This document shows positions 36,672 through 45,471 of a DNA stretch of 64,000 nucleotides, one piece after another. Made by a program: the position numbers and the translations under genes. Below the pieces are notes generated by a model. The model ran no database searches. It was not told where the DNA came from and worked only from the letters and a program-made list of their open reading frames with translations. Every line of letters begins with the position of its first letter. Positions within the stretch are counted from its first letter, which is position 1. Origin of the DNA: Pseudopedobacter sp038243635 (lineage in GTDB: Bacteria; Bacteroidota; Bacteroidia; Sphingobacteriales; Sphingobacteriaceae). The stretch spans positions 124,001-188,000 of the forward strand of contig JBBSQW010000004.1 of assembly GCA_038243635.1 (NCBI GenBank), given 5' to 3'.

Positions 36672-37277
36672 CTAATAAGTGTAATAACCAGTAGAACGAA
36701 TAATTGACTCTATATCTCGTTCCTGGTCAACATCGTACTTGTTTTTAAGGTTATGTCCAAAAACCCTTGCAACAGACTGCATTACAAAAGCAGACACATT
36801 TCCTTTTAAATCTTTCACTAAATCAAAGCTGCTATTTCCCGTTTCCCGATCAATCAACTTGATTAATATTTCGCCTTGCGAGATGGTTAGGTTTTTAACC
36901 TCTTTGTTAAACAAATCTTTAATTTCTTTATCACAACTCTTAACATAGAACTTTTGTTTTCGTTTGTCAGAAGTTGTTGCTAAATCACGTTCTAACTGTC
37001 TATATCTTTCGCCAGCAAATCTTGCGTAAGGCAGTACTTTAATTACATTATAACGCAATCTACGATACTTATCGTAAGCTTCTTTAGATGCGAACCGACG
37101 ATAATCTTTAATAATTACTTCGTTAAGCACAATCCATGGCACCATTTCTCCTTCCACATTTAATGCAGACACTCTAATGGTGTCATTTATTCCGGCCTTA
37201 ATATCTAAATCTTGAGCCATGCTAATTGAAGCCAATAAAAACAAGAAGCTGAAAGTAAATAGCGCTTTGCTTTTCAT
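36672..37277 (-). CDS. DUF4294 domain-containing secreted protein
   Basis: A 201-residue protein: signal peptide (1-21, SISMAQ), then the DUF4294 core with RFASKEAYDKYRRLRYNV near 63, YVKSCDKEIKDLF near 107 and SQGEILIKLIDRETG near 131. A Bacteroidota-specific periplasmic family of unknown role; lysine- and arginine-rich. It precedes the GPx gene in the same direction. Confidence 0.82.
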   Translation of the reverse strand: MKSKALFTFSFLFLLASISMAQDLDIKAGINDTIRVSALNVEGEMVPWIVLNEVIIKDYRRFASKEAYDKYRRLRYNVIKVLPYARFAGERYRQLERDLATTSDKRKQKFYVKSCDKEIKDLFNKEVKNLTISQGEILIKLIDRETGNSSFDLVKDLKGNVSAFVMQSVARVFGHNLKNKYDVDQERDIESIIRSTGYYTY

Positions 37278-37380
37278 AATTTTAAGTTACAAATTTATTG
37301 CTTATTTATTACTAAAAAAGCAATAAGTAACCCTAAATTCGTTATTTTAACAAAATAAAAACAAAGCGATTCCATTCTGA

Positions 37381-39612
37381 ATGAAAGATTACGTTATAGA
37401 CATAGAAGCAGAAAAATCTGAGATATTAAAACGCTATAGAAAACTATTAAGAGCCTGTAAATCAACCCTTAAAAAGGGAGACAAAAAAATGATTAGGATG
37501 GCTTTTGATATGGCAGTAGAAAGCCATAAAGATATGCGTCGGAAATCTGGAGAGCCTTATATATACCACCCAATTGCGGTTGCTCAGATTGCGGCGGAGG
37601 AAATTGGTTTGGGAACTACATCTATTGTGTGTGCCTTGTTGCATGATGTTGTAGAGGATACCGATATTACTTTGGAGGATATTGAGCGTGAGTTCGGCAA
37701 AAAAGTAACTAAAATCATCGATGGCTTAACTAAGATATCTGGCGTTTTTGATGCTAATAGCTCTATACAAGCGGAGAATTTTAGAAAAATGCTACTTACG
37801 TTGGCTGATGACGTAAGGGTGATCCTTATTAAACTTGCTGATAGGTTGCATAATATGCGGACGATGGATTTTATGCCTCGTGACAAACAGTTGAAAATCT
37901 GTTCTGAAACTGCTTATTTATATGCTCCATTAGCCCACCGTTTAGGTTTGTACACGATTAAATCTGAATTGGAAGATTTATCGATGAAATATGTAGAACC
38001 TGAAACCTACAAATTCGTTGCTAAAAAATTAAATGAGAAAAAGACGGAAAGAGAAGCTTTTGTTAAAGAGTTTATTGGACCGATAAATGAAATTTTAGAA
38101 GAAGTTGGCTTAGTTGCAAACGTAGTAGGTAGGCCAAAATCTATCCACTCCATTTGGACTAAGATGAAGAAAAAAGGAATTCCTTTTGAAGAAGTTTATG
38201 ACCTTTTTGCTATTCGAATTATTTTGGATAGTTCTCCAGAACACGAAAAATCAGATTCGTGGAAGGCTTATTCCATTGTTACAGATTTATACCGACCCAA
38301 TCCCGACCGCTTAAGAGACTGGATATCATCACCTAAGGCAAACGGTTACGAATCTTTACACACCACAGTAATGGGTCCGAAAGGGCAATGGGTTGAAGTT
38401 CAAATCCGTACCGAGCGGATGAATGAAATTGCCGAAAAAGGTTTTGCAGCACATTGGAAGTATAAAGAATCTTCTAGCGATAGCGGTTTAGACCAATGGG
38501 TAAATAAAGTGCGTGAGTTATTGGCTAATCCAGAATCAAATGCCTTAGATTTCTTAGATGATTTTAAAATGAATTTATTCTCCGACGAGATTTTCATTTT
38601 TACCCCGAAAGGAGATTTATTGCAATTGCCTTTAGATGCAACAGCACTTGATTTTGCATTTGAAATACACTCGGACGTTGGTGCAAAATGTATTGGAGCA
38701 AAAGTAAACCACAAATTGGTGCCGCTTTCTTTTAAATTACAAAACGGCGACCAGGTAGAAGTAATTACATCTAGCAAGCAAACTCCAAAAGAAGATTGGC
38801 TAAATTTTGTGGTTACCGCGAAAGCCAAAGCAAAAATTAAATCATCTTTAAAAGAAGAAAAAAGAAAAATAGCAGAAGACGGTAAGGAAATTTTAGAGCG
38901 AAAATTAAAGTCCCTAAAAATAACCTATAACACCGATAATATTTTAAAGCTGAGCTATTATTTCAAATTACCATCCACACAGGATGTATTTTATAATGTT
39001 GCAAAAGGTTTAATAGATCTTAAAGATTTAAAAGATTTTGCTGCATCAGAAAAAGTAGTAGAACACAAAATAACCACTGATAGTGATTCGGATAACATCC
39101 AAAAAATCATTAAACAGGTAAAGGCTAGCGATAGTGACATTCTTTTAATTGGGGACGATTTGCAAAAGATTGACTATAAATTATCCAATTGCTGCAATCC
39201 AATACCTGGTGACGACGTTTTTGGTTTTGTAACCGTTTCTGACGGGATTAAGATACACCGCACCAATTGCCCTAACGCTACCAAACTAATGTCGAGCTTT
39301 GGTTACCGGATTTTAAAAGCCAAATGGACCAGTCAACAACAACTGGCCTTTTTAACAGGCTTGCAAATTATGGGAATTGACGAGGTGGGCTTGATCAATA
39401 ACCTTACTCAGGTTATTTCAAACGACTTTAAGGTTAATATGCGCTCCATTACTATGGAGACCGATCAAGGTATTTTTAACGGCAAGATTATGATTTACGT
39501 AAATAACACAGAGCACTTGGAAAACCTAATTAAAAAAATCAAGGAAGTGAAAGGAATTTCTGACGTTACACGTTTTGATTCGGAAACGGAAATGCCTTTA
39601 TTAAAAAGCTAA
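37381..39612 (+). CDS. Bifunctional (p)ppGpp synthetase/hydrolase, RelA/SpoT family
   Basis: A 743-residue long RSH enzyme. HD hydrolase domain with YIYHPIAVAQIAA near 60 and LLHDVVEDT near 87; synthetase domain with RPKSIHSIWTKM near 245 and YESLHTTVMGP near 322; TGS domain near 395-455 (FTPKGDLLQLP); C-terminal ACT domain near 670-735. It makes and degrades (p)ppGpp in the stringent response. The HD and synthetase motifs are both intact, so it should be bifunctional. Confidence 0.94.
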   Translation: MKDYVIDIEAEKSEILKRYRKLLRACKSTLKKGDKKMIRMAFDMAVESHKDMRRKSGEPYIYHPIAVAQIAAEEIGLGTTSIVCALLHDVVEDTDITLEDIEREFGKKVTKIIDGLTKISGVFDANSSIQAENFRKMLLTLADDVRVILIKLADRLHNMRTMDFMPRDKQLKICSETAYLYAPLAHRLGLYTIKSELEDLSMKYVEPETYKFVAKKLNEKKTEREAFVKEFIGPINEILEEVGLVANVVGRPKSIHSIWTKMKKKGIPFEEVYDLFAIRIILDSSPEHEKSDSWKAYSIVTDLYRPNPDRLRDWISSPKANGYESLHTTVMGPKGQWVEVQIRTERMNEIAEKGFAAHWKYKESSSDSGLDQWVNKVRELLANPESNALDFLDDFKMNLFSDEIFIFTPKGDLLQLPLDATALDFAFEIHSDVGAKCIGAKVNHKLVPLSFKLQNGDQVEVITSSKQTPKEDWLNFVVTAKAKAKIKSSLKEEKRKIAEDGKEILERKLKSLKITYNTDNILKLSYYFKLPSTQDVFYNVAKGLIDLKDLKDFAASEKVVEHKITTDSDSDNIQKIIKQVKASDSDILLIGDDLQKIDYKLSNCCNPIPGDDVFGFVTVSDGIKIHRTNCPNATKLMSSFGYRILKAKWTSQQQLAFLTGLQIMGIDEVGLINNLTQVISNDFKVNMRSITMETDQGIFNGKIMIYVNNTEHLENLIKKIKEVKGISDVTRFDSETEMPLLKS

Positions 39613-39641
39613 ATATGATTTAGCTATATTATAAATTTTGA

Positions 39642-39649
39642 TAACTTTG
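39642..39649 (+). promoter_or_regulatory. Candidate -7 promoter box for the Fur-family gene
   Basis: TAACTTTG fits TAnnTTTG, with TTTAG about 18 bases upstream as a weak -33 element. It stands 17 bases before the ATG. Confidence 0.4.
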
Positions 39650-39665
39650 GCTTTTAATATTGACT

Positions 39666-40142
39666 ATGAGTGTACAAGAAACCATTGACATGGTAAAAAA
39701 GATTTTTGAGAGCTATCTTGAAAATAAAAACCTCAGAAAAACTCCTGAACGTTTCGCTATACTCGAAGAAATTTACTCTAGAACAGATCATTTTGATGTA
39801 GAATCACTTTACATCCAAATGAAAAACAAAAAGTATAGGGTGAGTAGAGCGACGGTTTACAATACTTTAGAATTACTGCTATCATGCGATTTAGTGACCA
39901 AACATCAGTTTGGTAAAAACATGGCACAGTTTGAAAAATCTTACGGATTTAAACAACACGATCACATTATCTGTTTAGATTGTGGAACGGTGGTAGAATT
40001 TTGCGACCCACGCGTTCAACAAATACAATCTATGATGGGCGATTTGCTGAAGTTTAACATTCAACATCACTCGCTTAACCTTTACGGCAACTGTACCCGT
40101 TTACAAGATGGTTATTGCGAATCAAAAGAAAATAAAAATTAA
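39666..40142 (+). CDS. Fur family transcriptional regulator
   Basis: A 158-residue Fur-type repressor. Winged helix around LRKTPERFAILEEIY and RVSRATVYNTLELLLSCDLV; metal and dimer region QHDHIICLDCGTVVEFCDP with the HxH and CxxC elements. I use the ATG at 39666; a TTG two codons earlier is also in frame. Which member (Fur, PerR, Zur) cannot be decided. It is 33 bases before purA. Confidence 0.88.
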   Translation: MSVQETIDMVKKIFESYLENKNLRKTPERFAILEEIYSRTDHFDVESLYIQMKNKKYRVSRATVYNTLELLLSCDLVTKHQFGKNMAQFEKSYGFKQHDHIICLDCGTVVEFCDPRVQQIQSMMGDLLKFNIQHHSLNLYGNCTRLQDGYCESKENKN

Positions 40143-40175
40143 TTCACTTACACTTACATATCTGACCAATAAATA

Positions 40176-41450
40176 ATGGCTGTTGATGTTTTATTAGGCC
40201 TTCAATGGGGCGACGAAGGAAAAGGCAAAATTGTTGATGTTTTAGCTCCAAAATATGATTTAATTGCTCGCTTTCAGGGCGGACCAAACGCTGGACACAC
40301 TTTAGAGTTTGACGGTAAAAAGTTTGTTTTAAATACCATTCCGTCTGGAATTTTTGAGGCCAATACCATGAATTTAATTGGTAATGGTGTGGTGATTGAT
40401 CCAATTATCCTGAAAAAGGAAATTGATAAATTGAAGGATGCTGGAATTGATTTATTAGCGAAGAAAAACCTAATGATTGCCCGTAAAGCACATTTGATTT
40501 TACCAACTCACCAATTGCTTGATGCTTCTTCTGAAAAGAAAATGGGCGATAGCAAAATTGGTTCTACGTTAAAAGGTATCGGTCCAACTTATATGGACAA
40601 AACTGGCCGTAATGGTTTAAGAGTTGGAGATATTTACCTTCCAGATTTTAAAGCTAAATACGATAAGCTGGTAGAGAAACACCGTTCTATTTTAGCTAAT
40701 TATGGCGAAATAGAAGATTTCTCGGAAAAAGAAGCTGCTTTCTTTGATGCCATTGAATTATTAAAAAAGTTCCCTCATGTAGATAGTGAGCATTTAGTTG
40801 CGCAATATTTAAAAGAAGGTAAAAAAGTGTTGGCAGAAGGTGCTCAAGGAACCATGTTAGATATTGATTTTGGCTCGTATCCTTTTGTAACCTCATCAAA
40901 CACAACTACTGCTGGTGCTTGTACTGGTTTAGGTATTGCACCTAACAAAATTGGCGAAGTGGTGGGTATTTTCAAAGCTTATTGCACACGTGTTGGTGGC
41001 GGCCCATTCCCTACTGAATTAGAAGATGAAGTTGGTGAAGAACTCAGAAAAGTTGGTCATGAATTTGGCGCAACTACTGGCAGACCAAGAAGATGCGGCT
41101 GGATTGACTTACCAGCTTTAAAATATGCAATTATGCTTAACGGCGTAACGCAATTGGTAATGACTAAAGCTGACGTGTTAAGCGGTTTTGAAAAAATATA
41201 TGCTTGTACACACTACAACTACAATGGTGAAGTAATTGATTACATGCCATACGATATTTGCAGCATTAAACCAGAGCCGATTTGGAAAGAAATTGATGGT
41301 TGGAAAGAGGATTTAACTGGCATTAGAGAACCGAACGAAATCCCTGCAAAACTTCAAGCTTATATCGACTATTTGGAGAAAGAATTGGAAGTGCCTATTA
41401 AGTACCTTTCTGTTGGACCAGATCGGGTACAGACTTTGGTTTTAGGTTAA
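40176..41450 (+). CDS. purA: Adenylosuccinate synthetase
   Basis: A 424-residue GTP-dependent enzyme making adenylosuccinate from IMP and aspartate. N-terminal GLQWGDEGKGKIVD, then GPNAGHTLEF, GIGPTYMDKTGRNG near 130, TTTAGACTGLG near 246 and GRPRRCGWID near 304. Full length and uninterrupted. It follows the Fur-family gene by 33 bases and a terminator follows. Confidence 0.96.
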   Translation: MAVDVLLGLQWGDEGKGKIVDVLAPKYDLIARFQGGPNAGHTLEFDGKKFVLNTIPSGIFEANTMNLIGNGVVIDPIILKKEIDKLKDAGIDLLAKKNLMIARKAHLILPTHQLLDASSEKKMGDSKIGSTLKGIGPTYMDKTGRNGLRVGDIYLPDFKAKYDKLVEKHRSILANYGEIEDFSEKEAAFFDAIELLKKFPHVDSEHLVAQYLKEGKKVLAEGAQGTMLDIDFGSYPFVTSSNTTTAGACTGLGIAPNKIGEVVGIFKAYCTRVGGGPFPTELEDEVGEELRKVGHEFGATTGRPRRCGWIDLPALKYAIMLNGVTQLVMTKADVLSGFEKIYACTHYNYNGEVIDYMPYDICSIKPEPIWKEIDGWKEDLTGIREPNEIPAKLQAYIDYLEKELEVPIKYLSVGPDRVQTLVLG

Positions 41451-41473
41451 AAAAGCGACTATTCGATATATTG

Positions 41474-41508
41474 AATGCGTTTCACATTTGTTGGAACGCA
41501 TTTTTTGT
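41474..41508 (+). terminator. Rho-independent terminator after purA
   Basis: Stem AATGCGTT with complement AACGCATT, 13-base loop, then a T run. 23 bases after the purA stop. Confidence 0.8.
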
Positions 41509-41613
41509 TTTGGGATGTTTTTTATCTATGCGTTGTTCCAATGTCGTTTACTATTTATCTCTGACCCACTTCCCATTTACAAAATGTCAGGACAACAACC
41601 CTAAACCCCGTCC

Positions 41614-41871
41614 TGTCGAACGATAGTGAGACATCTCACATATAGGTTGTCAGCTAACATAACAGTATCGGAATAATGACTTCGCTGAGAGAACATATAT
41701 AAACCGTAGTTATTGTCTAAAACTTCAAATGTATTGAAGAAATGTGTCCCAATTTCGCCTATAATATAATATTAATTGAACCCGCTTATCATACAAAACT
41801 ATTTAAATGTTTGTTAGATTCCAGGTTGAATTTGCTACCTATTTGTGAGATGTCTCCTATCGTCGTCGACA
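41614..41871. mobile_element. MITE-like segment with imperfect terminal inverted repeats
   Basis: About 258 bases long, AT-rich inside, without a coding frame of note, bounded by roughly 27-base inverted ends that share TGTCGA, ACGATAG and GAGACATCTCACA. Could be a pair of separate REP elements in opposite orientation instead of one element. Confidence 0.5.
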
Positions 41872-41922
41872 TGACGAAATGGGCGGTTTTTGGAAATCAA
41901 AAAACAAAATGTGAAAACTAAT

Positions 41923-42942
41923 CTAAACCAACTCCTTCAAAATCTCTTTTACCAAACCTGGACCTTCGTAAACGAAACCAGTATAAATTTGCACTAAAGC
42001 AGCGCCGGCTTCTAGTTTTTCTTTGGCATCTTTTCCGCTATGAATCCCTCCTACTCCAATAATTGGAAAGGATTTATTTGACTTTTGAGACAAGTATCTA
42101 ATCACTTCGGTGGAACGTTTAGTGAGTGGTTTACCGCTTAATCCGCCGGTTTCTCTTTTTAAGTTTTCAGAAGATTGAAGATTATCTCTGGAAATAGTCG
42201 TATTACTTGCAATTACGCCTGCTATTTTTGTTTCCCGTACAATTTCAACAATATCATCCAACTGATCGTTTGTTAAATCAGGTGCAATTTTTAAAAGGAT
42301 TGGCTTGGAGATATCGCTTTTCTTATTTCTTTGCTGTAAAGTATTTAGAATATTTTTTAATGGTTCTTTTTCTTGTAAAGCCCGTAAACCTGGCGTATTT
42401 GGAGAACTTACATTTACCACGAAATAATCAACGACATCAAATAGTGCGTCAAAGCATTTAATATAATCACTTACAGCATCTTCATTTGGCGTATTTTTAT
42501 TTTTACCGATATTACCACCGATAATTAAGCCGTCTCTTTTTACTGATTGTAATTTGCGAGCTAAAACCTCTACCCCTTTATTGTTGAAGCCCATTCTGTT
42601 GATTAATGCTTCATCCGCGGGCAAACGAAACATACGTGGCTTTTCATTTCCGGGTTGCGGTAATGGCGTTACCGTACCAACCTCAATAAATCCAAAGCCA
42701 AAGTTTGCCAGTTCTTCTATAAATTCGCCGTTTTTATCAAAACCCGCAGCTAAACCAACTGGATTTTTAAAATCTAAACCAAAAATATTCCGTTCTAATC
42801 TTTTATCTTCAAAAACAAAAAACCTTTTGAGCAAATTAGGTAGTCCCCATACTTTTTGGGTGATTTTTAAAAAATCTGTAACCGTATAATGGATTTTTTC
42901 AGGATCAAACTGAAAGAAAAGTGGCTTAATTAATTTGTACAT
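41923..42942 (-). CDS. pyrD: Dihydroorotate dehydrogenase (quinone), class 2
   Basis: A 339-residue FMN enzyme of pyrimidine synthesis. N-terminal membrane-associating helix (about 1-30) that marks class 2, then FKNPVGLAAGFDKNG near 55, EVGTVTPLPQPGNEKPR near 86, VNVSSPNTPGLR near 178 (with the class 2 serine) and IGVGGIHSGKDA near 295. The TAAATTTG box at 42947-42954 (reverse strand) lies close before the ATG. Confidence 0.95.
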   Translation of the reverse strand: MYKLIKPLFFQFDPEKIHYTVTDFLKITQKVWGLPNLLKRFFVFEDKRLERNIFGLDFKNPVGLAAGFDKNGEFIEELANFGFGFIEVGTVTPLPQPGNEKPRMFRLPADEALINRMGFNNKGVEVLARKLQSVKRDGLIIGGNIGKNKNTPNEDAVSDYIKCFDALFDVVDYFVVNVSSPNTPGLRALQEKEPLKNILNTLQQRNKKSDISKPILLKIAPDLTNDQLDDIVEIVRETKIAGVIASNTTISRDNLQSSENLKRETGGLSGKPLTKRSTEVIRYLSQKSNKSFPIIGVGGIHSGKDAKEKLEAGAALVQIYTGFVYEGPGLVKEILKELV

Positions 42943-43109
42943 GATGCAAATTTAATATTAAAGCTTAATCTTTTAATTCTTTCTTTGCTACACAACAATA
43001 GAATTAAAAATACTTTGGTTTCAAAATAGCCATACGAGCTTTCTAGCAGAATTCGATAAATAACATAATTGCGAAATTACTCCAAACTTTGCTAACCTTA
43101 CAACGTGAA

Positions 43110-43126
43110 ATTCGCATAATGCGAAT
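43110..43126. promoter_or_regulatory. 17-bp perfect palindrome upstream of pyrD
   Basis: ATTCGCATAATGCGAAT, arms of 8 bases around a central A. It is 168 bases upstream of pyrD on its promoter side. Could be an operator; there is nothing to say for what regulator. Confidence 0.4.
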
Positions 43127-43192
43127 AATTTCATTTTTCTATTGAGTTGTATTAGTAATGAGAATGGATCTAACGTATCTTGATTTTAACAA

Positions 43193-43225
43193 AAAAATCC
43201 CTGAAATGAAACTTCAAGGATTTTT
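43193..43225 (-). terminator. Bidirectional-looking terminator hairpin
   Basis: AAAAATCC, CTGAA, a loop, TTCA, AGGATTTTT. With A and T runs at both sides it could end a transcript from either direction. It lies 50 bases from the serA stop. Confidence 0.6.
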
Positions 43226-43274
43226 CTAACTTTTATAAAACGGTATAACTAAAATATCACACCTAAAGACATTA

Positions 43275-44222
43275 CTAAGCTTTTAAATGGCCAATTAGCA
43301 AGTTAGCAAGCTCAACACCAATTCTTTCTTGCGCTTCGTTAGTTGCAGCTCCAATGTGTGGCGTAAGCGAAACTTTTGGATGTTGCAATAATGCAGTAAG
43401 TGGCGTTGGTTCGTTATCAAAAACATCTAAACCTGCAAAAGAAACTTTTCCGCTGTCTAAAGCTTCGATTAATGCTAACTCGTCAATAGTTCCACCTCTA
43501 GAGCAGTTTACAATACCTACACCTTGCTTAACTTTTTCAAATTCTTGTTTACCCAAAACTGGCTTCTCTGTAAACGGAATGTGTAGAGAAATAAAATCAG
43601 CTTCGGCTAAAAGCGTATCTAAACTTACTTTAGTAACGGGAACATCAACTTTTACACCGCCAGAAAGCTCTAAAGGTAAAGTGGCTGGAATATCGTATAA
43701 ATCAAAAGCTAAAACATCCATACCCGCACCTAAAGCAAGCTTTGCAGTTTCTTTACCAATGCGACCAAAACCGATAATTCCTAACTTTTTACCCTTAAGC
43801 TCGATACCTTTTGCGTAAGCTTTCTTTAATGCGTTAAATTGCGTAGCACCAACAACCGGCATTTTGCGATTTGCATCGTAAACAAAACGTACACCATTAA
43901 AAAGATGTGTAAATACCAACTCGGCAACAGATTGTGAAGATGCTGCAGGCGTGTTTTCAACTGCAATGCCTTTACTCTTTGCATAAGTAACATCGATATT
44001 ATCCATACCAACACCACCTCTACCAATTACCTTTAAATTTGGGCAAGCATCAATTAGCTCTTGTCTAACTTTGGTAGCACTTCTAACTGTAATACCATCA
44101 TAAGCGTTTAGCTTCGCAGCCAACTCTTCTTGTGGAATATTGTTTGTATCAACCTCAATTCCGGCGTCTTCTAATAGTTTTTTTCCTACTGGATCTATTC
44201 CGTCGTTTGCTAAAATTCTCAT
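43275..44222 (-). CDS. serA: D-3-phosphoglycerate dehydrogenase (D-2-hydroxyacid dehydrogenase family)
   Basis: A 315-residue NAD-dependent dehydrogenase. N-terminal DGIDPVGKKLLEDAG, GRGGVGMDNIDV near 68, NAD-binding GIIGFGRIGKE near 148, catalytic region INCSRGG (here VNCSRGGTIDE near 239) and TPHIGAATNEAQ near 291 with the catalytic His. It has no ACT regulatory domain, so it is a short form. Its close partner serC is just upstream in the same direction, which supports the serine-synthesis role. Confidence 0.9.
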   Translation of the reverse strand: MRILANDGIDPVGKKLLEDAGIEVDTNNIPQEELAAKLNAYDGITVRSATKVRQELIDACPNLKVIGRGGVGMDNIDVTYAKSKGIAVENTPAASSQSVAELVFTHLFNGVRFVYDANRKMPVVGATQFNALKKAYAKGIELKGKKLGIIGFGRIGKETAKLALGAGMDVLAFDLYDIPATLPLELSGGVKVDVPVTKVSLDTLLAEADFISLHIPFTEKPVLGKQEFEKVKQGVGIVNCSRGGTIDELALIEALDSGKVSFAGLDVFDNEPTPLTALLQHPKVSLTPHIGAATNEAQERIGVELANLLIGHLKA

Positions 44223-44248
44223 TAATTATTATTTTTTTGGTTTGGTTT

Positions 44249-45316
44249 TTAAACGTTTTTTTCTGCGAATTCTTGCATCGCTTCCACTAAAACATGAACG
44301 CTGGTAATTGGTAACGCATTGTATAAAGAAGCTCTAAAGCCGCCAACACTTCTGTGACCTTTAATTCCAACACATCCTTTTTCTTCTGCATATTTTAAGA
44401 AAGGCTTTTCCAACTCTGCATTCTCCATTACAAAACAAACGCTCATGTTTGAACGATCTTCTAAAGCCGCTGTTCCTTTGAATAATGGATTTCTGTCAAT
44501 TTCAGTATACAACGCTTTTGCTTTCGCATTGTTTTCTTGTTCGATTGCCGCAACGCCACCTTTGGCTTTCAACCATCTTAAATTTAACATAGAAACATAT
44601 ACAGAAAACACTGGAGGTGTGTTGTACATAGATTCTGCATCAATTTGTTTTTGGTAATCTAACATTGATGGAATTGTACGACCAGATTTTCCTAGAATAT
44701 CATTTTTAACGATAACCACTGTAGCACCTGCCGGGCCAATGTTCTTTTGAGCGCCAGCGTAAATTAAATCGAAATCAGCAACGTTAATTACTTTGCTAAA
44801 AATATCAGATGACATATCGCTAACTATTCCCACTTTAGTTTGTGGAAAGCTATGCATTTGCGTACCGTAAATGGTATTGTTTGAAGTACAGTGAAAATAT
44901 GCACTATCATCCGCAATGGTATAACCTTTAGGGATATAGCTGTAGTTTTTATCCTTTGATGAAGCAATAACCTCAGCGTCACCAATTAACTTAGCTTCAG
45001 CAAAAGCTTTTTTAGCCCAAACACCAGTTTCTAAAAAGAGTGCTTTTTTACCTTCTGGCAATAAGTTAAACGCAGACATTGCAAATTGCATACTTGCACC
45101 GCCTTGTAAAAATACAACCGAATATCCTTCTGGAACGTTTAAAAGTTCTTTTACTAAACTAATAGCCTCGTCCATTACTGCAACAAACTCTGTTGCTCTG
45201 TGCGAGATTTCTAGGATTGATAAACCAGTATCATTAAAATTTAAAACTCCTTGTGAAGCTTGTTTAAATACTTCTTGTGGTAAAATGCAGGGTCCTGCAC
45301 CAAAATTGTGTTTCAT
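44249..45316 (-). CDS. serC: Phosphoserine aminotransferase
   Basis: A 355-residue PLP enzyme of serine synthesis. N-terminal NFGAGPCILPQEVF, VFLQGGASMQFAM near 70 and the PLP lysine in YAGAQKNIGPAG near 191; C-terminal GHRSVGGFRASLYNA. serA follows 26 bases downstream in the same direction, so the two form a serC-serA operon. Confidence 0.95.
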   Translation of the reverse strand: MKHNFGAGPCILPQEVFKQASQGVLNFNDTGLSILEISHRATEFVAVMDEAISLVKELLNVPEGYSVVFLQGGASMQFAMSAFNLLPEGKKALFLETGVWAKKAFAEAKLIGDAEVIASSKDKNYSYIPKGYTIADDSAYFHCTSNNTIYGTQMHSFPQTKVGIVSDMSSDIFSKVINVADFDLIYAGAQKNIGPAGATVVIVKNDILGKSGRTIPSMLDYQKQIDAESMYNTPPVFSVYVSMLNLRWLKAKGGVAAIEQENNAKAKALYTEIDRNPLFKGTAALEDRSNMSVCFVMENAELEKPFLKYAEEKGCVGIKGHRSVGGFRASLYNALPITSVHVLVEAMQEFAEKNV

Positions 45317-45471
45317 TTATTTAAAGTTTGGTGTAAATTAATATGGAAAAACATCTTGCACATGCCATTATACTTTAGAGCGTATAATTTCTTTTGTGCG
45401 ATGCTGGGCGTCATTCTTTTTAGAATTAAGACCCAAATTTATGATAAACATTGATGAAGTCCTATTTTTTT

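Larger units (their letters stand above)
41451..41922. other. Spacer between purA and pyrD with a MITE-like element
   Basis: No gene is supported. It holds the purA terminator and a segment bounded by inverted ends: TGTCGAACGATAGTGAGACA and following bases at 41614-41640 and its imperfect reverse complement at 41844-41871. These ends match the ends of the 156-bp units at 3403-4035. Confidence 0.6.
42943..43274. other. Spacer between pyrD and serA with a palindrome and a terminator
   Basis: No gene. It contains a perfect palindrome ATTCGCATAATGCGAAT (43110-43126) and the terminator hairpin (43193-43225). Confidence 0.6.
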
